This document shows, piece by piece, positions 56,811 through 64,000 of a stretch of 64,000 nucleotides of DNA (position 1 is its first letter; the number at the start of each line of letters is the position of its first letter). The stretch comes from Siphonodentalium dalli (Eukaryota; Mollusca; Scaphopoda; Gadilida; Siphonodentaliidae): NCBI GenBank assembly GCA_032622095.1, contig CP136062.1, forward strand, positions 4,154,001-4,218,000. The letters are read 5' to 3'. The translations under genes were made by a program, and so were the position numbers. A model generated the notes under the pieces. The model was given only the letters and a program-made list of their open reading frames with translations. It did not search any database and had not been told where the DNA came from.

Positions 56811-57320
56811 AATAATAAAATAACAGTTCCCATTGCAGGTGTACAAACATTACCCTAATCTTAAACCTATTGACCGAAAACTGTAGGAATAAAAGCTTGG
56901 ACAAAATTATGCATGTTGCGAAAAAAATTCTAAGTCGAAAAAGGGGGATAACTCCACCAAAAAATGTCGGACAGACGTCATAATCGCAGGTGCACAAGTT
57001 CCCATGGTACTAAATATCTGTGCCACGTTTTAAAAAAAATTGACCTAAAAATGTAGGAATAAAAGATCGGACAAAGGTATACATGTTGCGAAAAAGGGTG
57101 GATAACTCCATCAAAAAATCATAATCGCAGGTGCACAGGTTCCCATGGTGTTTGATGTCTGTGCCAAGTTTCAAGGAAATTGATACAAAAAACGACTGAG
57201 AGAAACTCCGGACAAATTTGTGTCCACGGACGGACGGACGATGGATGGGCGACGGACGGACGGACGGACAATCTGACTCCAGTATACCCCCATAACTTCG
57301 TTGCGGGGGGGTATAATAAA
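56811..57320. repeat. Dispersed repeat with ~200-bp duplication and (GGAC)n end
   Basis: Two modules (about 56828-56990 and 56991-57135) share GCAGGTGCACAAGTTCCCAT, TGTAGGAATAAAAG, CATGTTGCGAAAAA and GGATAACTCCA. The second is followed by GACGGACGGACGG runs (57229-57270) and TATACCCCCATAACTTCGTT. This architecture is widespread in marine invertebrate genomes. Confidence 0.75.
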
Positions 57321-58899
57321 GTTGTCTCGTCCGATTTGACACTATACAACCGTAATGGGTATGTCCTACATTGACCAGAAAATAATTAGATTGGTCCATG
57401 TGCTCATTGGTGAGAGGTTGTCGTGCATGGCCAGATGTCGACATTCGAAATAAGTTTAACACGCTTTGATTTGTTTCCAGCCTAGTATATATAACAGTAT
57501 GTTATAATCTGTGTTATTTTCGGTTACCAAACAGTAAGTGTTATCATGCATGCAGCTAATCTATGTGTAGAGAGTGTCTTTCTCATATTCCAAATGAACT
57601 ATATAAATATGTAATGTGGATTGCCAAGCTGCACATTTTGACTTATTTCAGCCAACATGACTATCTCAAATGGGTCACTAATTAAATTTTCACTAATCAT
57701 GCTCTTAAATAGTCATTAATGTGCAACTAAACCATACACACTGTATACCATAAGTGTTTATTGGAGTGCCAGTCAACAATGTCGGATGGGGCACACTTAA
57801 GCATGTGGTCGAATCGTTGAATTATGCAATCTTATCAGCAACGAGATTATATATTGGCTCACGTTACCACATCTGTTGATAGAGTTGGGATTCTTTTCTC
57901 GATCTAGCAAGACAGCGCCTATATCTGTTGGGAGAGTTAGATTCTTTTCTCGATCTGGAGAGATCTAGCTCCATCTCTTGTAACAATAGTATCCCGCTTT
58001 ATTTGTAAAGCACATCCATTGTCAAGAGTGTTCAATGTCGTACAGCGCACGGGTTGTGTTTCTTGGTCAACACACGCCCAACTGGATCAACATACATCAA
58101 ATGAAAGATAAATACAGAAAGAATTATGAAGTTTCCTTTCGTTTATTTTTTATACGAAGCTATTGTTTGTCCAAAACATCGTTTTTTTACGAATTTACAA
58201 CAGATTACGTCGTACGTTGGAAGTGCCTAATAGGGGGCATACCGCCAGTCAATAAATGCTTCCCTCCATGGCTAACTTTGTTCGCGTCCCCTCCCCCAAT
58301 TCACTGATTATGGGACCAGCTAGGGGTCATATATGTGTTATGTTAACGTTCCAATCTCCCGTGATCAGATGTAATATCCGTTGATAAAAACAAATTTGAA
58401 CCAAATTTCCAATTGCCATGATTGTCATTCACTCATTGACCGCAAATTCGCAATGTTATGAAGGTCAATGTATTGTACGATAAAATCGGTTTCTGTTGAA
58501 CGTAAACTAGTTTATCCGCTTGTAGCCAAATTCGATCAATTGTCAAAAACACAAAAGCAATTAGAACAATAAAAATACATTTTCAGATTCAAGTTAGCTG
58601 ATATCCTAAATAATACATACCATGCGCGGCAGACGAAGATTTTCAGACTCTCGAGACGTCAAAAATGGCAGATTTTCAGAAGACGTCGAAAATGGCGGCA
58701 CGAAAACTTTTACGCATGCGCGAAGCTACTAGAGGGATCAAGATACACTACATTTTGAGGACCAAGTGAAAATACATTATTTTGGCTTCTGCGTTCATCA
58801 CTTGACCAATTTATGAGGAACATTCCGAGGACCCGTGTGTAAGTCCTCACAATGACACAAGGTCCTCAGGACGTTGGTGTGTAAACAGGGCGAAGTCCT
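57321..58899. other. Anonymous sequence with two small duplications
   Basis: GTTG-GAGAGTT-GATTCTTTTCTCG is doubled at about 57875 and 57925, and GATTTTCAGA ... GACGTC-AAAATGGC at about 58638 and 58673. No gene recognised. Confidence 0.45.
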
Positions 58900-59290
58900 C
58901 ACAAGGTCATATAAACAAACACACATACAGATAGAAGGGTGACCCGACTTCGTCCGGGCTGTTTCCCCTCTGCTTTCATCCGTCGAAAGGCGGACAAAAG
59001 TACCCTTAGGTTTCAAATTTCGTCGAAATCCGTCGAAGGCGCGATTTGACCTTGAAATGACAATTTCGAAGGTCAAGGTCAGGTCGGGGTCACAATTTGA
59101 CCCGTCCAAAACACTCCCCGTACAAAATTACCATTAGGTATAAAATAAGTACCCGACAAAAGTACCCGTCGAAATCCATCCGGTTTTACCCGATTTGACC
59201 TCGAATTGATCATTTTGAAGGTCAATGTCAGGTTGGGGTCACGATTCGACCCGTCGAAAACACTCAGTGACCCGATTTGTTGTTGGCATT
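58900..59290. repeat. ~180-bp direct duplication, GACCCG/GTCGAAA family
   Basis: AAAGTACCC, CGTCGAAATCC, GATTTGACCT-GAA-TGA and GAAGGTCAA-GTCAGGT-GGGGTCAC occur twice (about 58975-59100 and 59158-59262). Confidence 0.7.
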
Positions 59291-60454
59291 CAGGGAATGG
59301 GGGCACAGACAATTCTCACATTGCCGTAACGATAAATTAGCATTGTGTGTATATAGTAAATTTGAACTAATTACATGTATAACTAATTATTTTCTGGTCG
59401 TCAAAGTTGAACAATGTCGATGTTGTTGCATTGACGGCTTGGTGGCACCGGTAGATTCCATTTCGCAACAGCGAAACAGCATTTCAGATAAATGGATTCT
59501 TGGATGAGATTCCAGACCCGCGGGGTAACTGTAAACGACTTGAGCATATGCGTGGTGTGAATATACAAAACATAAATCTATCGACAATAGACCTACGAAT
59601 ATCATATAAACAAAATAAATCTATCGACAATAGACCTACGAATAGCCTGCAAATTGACAATATATAATGTAAATGTTATAATTTTGGGATAAATATACGA
59701 TGCGTAATTGTCTGCAAATTGCTTACGTTCGTCGACGTATGCATATAGAGTTATCCTCACTGCATCGGGTGACTTTAGCACTGCGGATCCCGAGATATGA
59801 GTTTGAAGGTGAATGTCACGTCTCACGGGTAAATTAGTATGCCTATGCCAGTTCCCGACCGAAAGTACCCCCATATACCAAGTTTCATCGAAATCGGGTC
59901 TGCCGTTTTCGAGTTCATCGCGATCACACACACACACACACACCCTTGTTTGTATTACCATCCCAACGAGGTATCGAACTCTATAACTACCAACCGAGGT
60001 CTACCCTTTCTGCTGTAGTTGGAGACCAACATGCGTTATAATCGTGTAGTTGTACCGGTCCCTTTGCGGGAAACCACGACCCTGGAACAGTAATTGGCTC
60101 ACAAATCATTTTACAGCAGCGAACACTTCACCATCATTATGAGGTAAATTCATAACACGCCCATTTTCCATATAAGGGGTGACATAGAGAGGTAGTATAG
60201 CATCATTGTGTGTACCATCCTTACCAGGTAAATTCAAAATAACACACTTTTTACCATATAAGGGGCGACGTAACATTCAAAGGTAGCTGCTTTTAATGAA
60301 CAATTTACTGATAGAGGTAACTTTGTGAATACAGAGTTTGTGAGCTCTGCAGTAGTTGGGATGTGAATTGGTCATCAACAACCTTGTCGCTCGGCTTTAT
60401 TCCGTTTCTAGTCCGGTAAAATATGCCGAATATAGGCAGAACCTATATTTAACT
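59291..60454. other. Mostly anonymous, with small duplications and (CA)n
   Basis: A ~41-bp tandem duplication (AATCTATCGACAATAGACCT) is at 59573-59645, a (CA)n run at about 59926-59943, and a ~95-bp duplication (AGGTAAATTCA ... CCATATAAGGGG) at about 60142 and 60226. No gene recognised. Confidence 0.5.
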
Positions 60455-60619
60455 CTGCTAATTGGATTAAAACAGTCACTGGACATATAATTTTTTCAAA
60501 TGTTTTCTTAACATGCCATGTGATTGCCAATGTTAGTTGTCCCATTGTTCTAATTGGATTAAAATAGTCACTGTGCATATAAATTCTGCAAATATTGTCA
60601 TAACATCCCATGTTTCTGC
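60455..60619. repeat. 93-bp satellite, left of the foldback element
   Basis: About two units of the same satellite that resumes at 63247. The array is interrupted at CCATGTTTCTGC, a 12-bp word present on both sides of the inserted element. Confidence 0.85.
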
Positions 60620-61034
60620 AGTTGGTAATATCCCGTAGAGAAAATTATCCCACTTTCCAAGTCAGGTAACTCTAAACATAACAACGCAACACTACTTTTA
60701 CCTAAATAATTTAACCGTATATATGATAATCTTACCAATAAAAACTAGATTTTAAATATTTATTTTAACTTGTATCAATGTGAAAAAGGAGGGATATTCT
60801 GAATTGAACAGAAAAGAACCGTGACAACTTTAGAATAACGCTGCGTCAGTCTCGGGGGAAAATCAGTGAGAATTTACACCACGATATACCAAAACTATTT
60901 TGGAGAAGGGTTCATAAAAACTATGTGATGTATTCGAGTTTGATGATGTGGCGTAACTGCCGTTCATATGGCGACTAACCCTGGTCCCTATACAGACCAC
61001 ATCCGATCGTCACCAAACTTCATATGGATCTTTT

Positions 61035-61515
61035 GGATGACCAAACTTGGGTACCCCATTACCCAGCTTTTTTAAATATTCAGTTGGGTACCCAGCTTTT
61101 AAAATTTTTACATTTGGATACCCAGCTTTATGAAATCTCACACAGAATGTAATTTAATTAGTGATTGCCATCAGTTTTTTAAATGAACCTGTTAAATTTG
61201 TGAATACTTGTTTATCTATGATATATATTCACCACGATACGCTTGACCACAGGAGCCTGGAATTTGGTCAAAAACCCTCTTTTATTGGCGGAACCTGCGG
61301 TCCCGGGTGCTGGTTCCGCCAATAAAAGAGTTTTTTTTTTACCAAATTCCAGGCTCCTGTAGCTTGACAATAGCGGAGAGAAGAATTGTAGGCACAGGAC
61401 ATAGGTCATGCGGGTTACTTTAATATATTTGGGTACCGATACCCAAATGTAAATTTTATAAAAGCTGGGTACCCAACTGAAATTTGTTATAAAAGCTGGG
61501 CACCCAACTGAACGA
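61035..61515. repeat. Inner inverted repeats of GGGTACCCAGCTTTT type
   Basis: CAGTTGGGTACCCAGCTTTT and ACATTTGGATACCCAGCTTT (about 61075-61130) face inverted copies at about 61428-61511 (AAAAGCTGGGTACCCAACTG). They bracket the hairpin at 61250-61359. Confidence 0.85.
61250..61359. repeat. Hairpin with ~46-bp near-perfect arms
   Basis: CAGGAGCCTGGAATTTGGT ... TTTTATTGGCGGAACC (61250-61295) faces GGTTCCGCCAATAAAA ... ACCAAATTCCAGGCTCCTG (61312-61359), with a 16-nt GC-rich loop. The only difference is length variation in a poly-A/T tract. Confidence 0.9.
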
Positions 61516-61554
61516 AAGGCGGTGATAGTTATGGGAGGCCCTATTCATATTTAT

Positions 61555-61740
61555 TATTTATTTACGCTTAAGCGCAAATATTTGCGCTTAATTGCAAATA
61601 ACTTCTATCATTTTTGCTTAAGTGCAAATATTTATGCTTAAGCGTAAATATTTATGCTTAAGCGTTAATAATTTGCGCTTAAAAAAATTATTTACGATTA
61701 CGGTCAAATCATTTGCGGTTAATCGCAAATAAAAATTAAT
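61555..61740. repeat. Palindromic GCTTAAGC array, left block
   Basis: Ten or so words of the type TTTGCGCTTAAGCGCAAA or its one-base variants (TTTATGCTTAAGCGTAAAT, TTTGCGGTTAATCGCAAAT) are separated by AT. The consensus is an 18-bp perfect palindrome. Confidence 0.85.
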
Positions 61741-61799
61741 ATTCATTGACCCCCCCCTCCCCCCGCTGAATTAATTTTAATTGGCACAGGCCTAAACAC

Positions 61800-62180
61800 A
61801 TCACTCAAGTCTATATAGGCCACCATATGAGGGAAGCAATCCCCCAGTAACCCCTAGATCCCTTTTATGACCATGGAAATGATATAGATCTGTGCAGGAT
61901 ATGTCTCATTTATAAAATATACTAGATCTATGGGATGGAGACACAAATTCTTGGGGATAGGGATGTTGATAATATGAAAATAGGGTCCCCCTATTTCAAG
62001 TCAATAAATACACCATATGAGGGAAGCAAGCCCCTGGTAACCCCCAATTCCATTTTTATGGCCATGGAAATGGTATATATCTGTGCAGGAGATGTCCCTT
62101 TAATAAAATATACTAGAACTCTGGGTGGGAGGCACCAATTCTTGGGACACCAGGGACAGAGATATATCGATGCTGATATG
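61800..62180 (+). repeat. ~190-bp direct duplication
   Basis: CACCATATGAGGGAAGCAA, CCATGGAAATG-TATA, TCTGTGCAGGA-ATGTC, AAAATATACTAGA and CAATTCTTGGG occur at about 61821-61960 and 62011-62150. The plus-strand frame 61935-62303 across it has no recognised motif. Confidence 0.85.
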
Positions 62181-62304
62181 CATATGGAAATATGTTTTTT
62201 CTTCAACTTCGAGTCTGTATGGGGCTATTACTATGGGCCCATAATAATATACTATGAGATGTACTCAATCATTCACAAGCAGAGGGAAGTAAGGGAGTGT
62301 TAGG

Positions 62305-62465
62305 TATTTGCACTTAAGCGCAAATGATTGTGCTTAAACGCAATAAATTGATAGATATATTTGAGCTTAAGAGCAAAGCTGCGCTTAAGCGCAAATGATT
62401 TATGCTCAAGCGCAAATGATTTACACTTAAGCGCAAATTATTTGCGCTTAAGCACAACTAAATAA
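62305..62465. repeat. Palindromic GCTTAAGC array, right block
   Basis: The same words as at 61555-61740 (GCGCTTAAGCGCAAATGATT, TTTGCGCTTAAGCACAA). The two blocks bracket the 190-bp duplication. Confidence 0.85.
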
Positions 62466-63246
62466 TAAATGTGAAAAGGGCCATTTCAGGGTCAGTGCAT
62501 GCTTGATTGAACCAGGAGTCTAGTCTAACTATAAGTTGTAGGCTAGTATTTAATTTTTTTCTTCAAATTGAAATGTACCAGGTATATGGAATTAATACTT
62601 TTAATTAAAAATTAAAACAAATCAATTAAAGTCACGAAAATACTAACTTTGTAAAGTTCGGACTCTATATAAACGGCAGTTGCACCACACCATCAAACTT
62701 AAATACCTCACACAGTTTTTATGAACACTACTCTAAAATAGTTTTAGTATGTCGTGGTGTTCGTAAGTAATTTCTCAATGATTTTCCCCAGAGACTAACG
62801 CAATGTTATTCTAACGTGGTGTTCTATTATGTTCTGTTCAGGATATCCTTCCTTTTTTCACATTCATACAAGTTAAAATAAATATTTAAAATCTAGTTTT
62901 TATTGATAAGATGATCATATTATATGGTTAAATTAGTTAGGTAAAAGTTGTGTGCGTGAATTTAGAGTTATCCCTCTTTTGTACATCTGGGATCTTAGCC
63001 AGTGGAGATTTACCGATTACAATCGAGCACCGTTCGACTGTATCCGGGAATCTTATCGAGGGAAGAACAGAAAAAAATCACAAAATGTGACAGATAGACA
63101 AAAAATGTAATATGCAATCGTAAACCGATCTTACAATTACCGCCAAGCGAACTCCGGGAAGAATAGAGCGCCACATCATACGGCGGAGTATTTGTTATGT
63201 TTAACTTGAAACTGGGATAATTTTCTCTACGGGATATTAGCAATTG

Positions 63247-64000
63247 CCATGTTTCTGCCAAATTAAGGGGTCCCCATTGTTCTAATTGGATTAAAACAGT
63301 CACTGGGCACATAAGTTCTGCAAATATTTTCATAACATCCCATGTTTCTACCAAATTAAGGGGTCCCCATTGTTCTAATTGGATTAAAACAGTCCCTGGG
63401 CATATAAATTCTGCAAATATTGTCATAACATCCCATGTTTCTGCCAAATTAAGGTATCCTCATTGTTCTAATTAGACTAAAACAGTCACTGGGCATATAC
63501 ATTCTGCAAATATTGTCATAACATCCCATGTTTCTGCCAAATTAAGGTGTCCTCATTGTTCTAATTAGACTAAAACAGTCACTGGGCATATAACTTCTGC
63601 AAATATTATCATAACATCCCATGTTTCTGCCAAATTAAGGTGTCCTGATTGTTCTAATTAGACTAAAACAGTCACTGGGCATATAAATTCTGCAAATAAT
63701 TCCATAACATCCCATGTTTCTGCCAAATTAAGGGTTCTCCATTGTTCTAATTGGATTAAAACAGTCACTGGGCATATAAATTCTGCAAATATTGTCATAA
63801 CATCCCATGTTTCTGCCATATTTAGGGGTCCCCATTGTTCTAATTGGACACTGGGCATATAAATTCTGCAAATATTATCATAACATCCCATGTTTCTGCC
63901 AAATTAAGGGGTCCCCATTGTTCTAATTGGACTAAAACAGTCACTGGGCTTATAAATTCTGCAAATATTGTCATAACATCCCATATTTCTGACAAATTAA
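63247..64000. repeat. 93-bp satellite array, about eight units, open at the right edge
   Basis: CCCATGTTTCTGCCAAATTA recurs at 63340, 63433, 63526, 63619, 63712 and 63805, 93 bp apart; one later unit is about 10 bp shorter. The units are only slightly diverged. The frames on the minus strand only reflect 93 being a multiple of three. Confidence 0.95.

Larger units (their letters stand above)
60620..63246. mobile_element. Foldback/MULE-like element with long terminal inverted repeats
   Basis: The left end (60620-60972) and the right end (62666-63246) are reverse complements over about 350 bp, sharing TAATATCCCGTAGAGAAAAT at the tips and AACTAGATTTTAAATATTTA further in. The right arm has about 230 extra bp (about 62975-63205). 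The flanks share CCATGTTTCTGC (60608-60619 and 63247-63258), which fits a 9-12-bp target duplication, but they lie in a satellite so this is not certain. Inside are nested palindromes and palindromic arrays and no transposase frame, so it would be non-autonomous. Confidence 0.8.

Noticed and set aside
57010-57462. 150-codon minus-strand frame with RPSVRP-like text
   Set aside because: It is the translation of a dispersed repeat with GGAC runs; the protein text comes from the simple repeat.
63010-63891. Minus-strand frames repeating AETWDVMTIFAEFICPVTV
   Set aside because: The satellite unit is 93 bp, divisible by three, so one frame stays open automatically. There are no start, domain or coding signs.

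Overview
This window looks like a gene-poor, transposon- and satellite-rich stretch of an animal genome, most likely a marine invertebrate and possibly a lophotrochozoan such as a mollusc or brachiopod. The reasons are AT-rich sequence without compact operons, a Ty3/gypsy LTR retrotransposon, an APE-type LINE whose ORF2 carries a virus-like 2A motif, many ACATGTA and ACCGGT-type words, and dispersed repeats ending in (GGAC)n. The taxon is an inference; no host protein-coding gene, rRNA or tRNA could be supported.

Layout, 0-24 kb. A ~200-bp tandem array (1-517) runs into a ~1.3-kb repeat, here called R. R is interrupted by a Ty3/gypsy element (723-12428) and resumes at 12429-13459. A second, uninterrupted R copy lies at 22053-23353 and serves as an internal 'empty site'. 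Both copies carry a ~330-bp MITE-like inverted-repeat element. Between them, on the minus strand, is a decayed LINE: ORF1 (21634 to 20535) and ORF2 (about 17652 to 14107), with endonuclease, reverse transcriptase and C-terminal zinc-knuckle regions and several frame breaks.

24-46 kb. After a probable LINE 3' tail comes a 2.8-kb minisatellite of ~37-bp units with higher-order structure (25437-28257). Then follow mostly anonymous sequence with small hairpins (28-33 kb), a diverged 0.4-0.9-kb tandem family (33-36.1 kb), a second, fragmented LINE (39.67-43.52 kb, minus strand) split by about 2.3 kb of unrelated DNA that holds a perfect 69-bp inverted repeat, and a 1.7-kb terminal-inverted-repeat element (43.73-45.46 kb).

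46-64 kb. This part is dominated by satellites: a TTAATGG-rich array, a ~335-bp family, a ~160-bp family, a ~93-bp family seen at three places, and a ~375-bp family. A 2.6-kb foldback or MULE-like element (60620-63246) has long inverted ends and nested inner palindromes, and it sits inside the 93-bp satellite.

The coding parts are retrotransposon machinery only. The Ty3 element encodes gag, protease, reverse transcriptase, RNase H and integrase for copying through LTRs. The LINE encodes an RNA-binding ORF1 protein plus an endonuclease/reverse transcriptase. Both look inactive because of frame breaks. The most interesting signals are the 2A motif after a signal-like hydrophobic segment, the apparent ~4.2-kb LTR with its internal empty-site comparison, and the palindromic elements at 42.3 and 60.6-63.2 kb.
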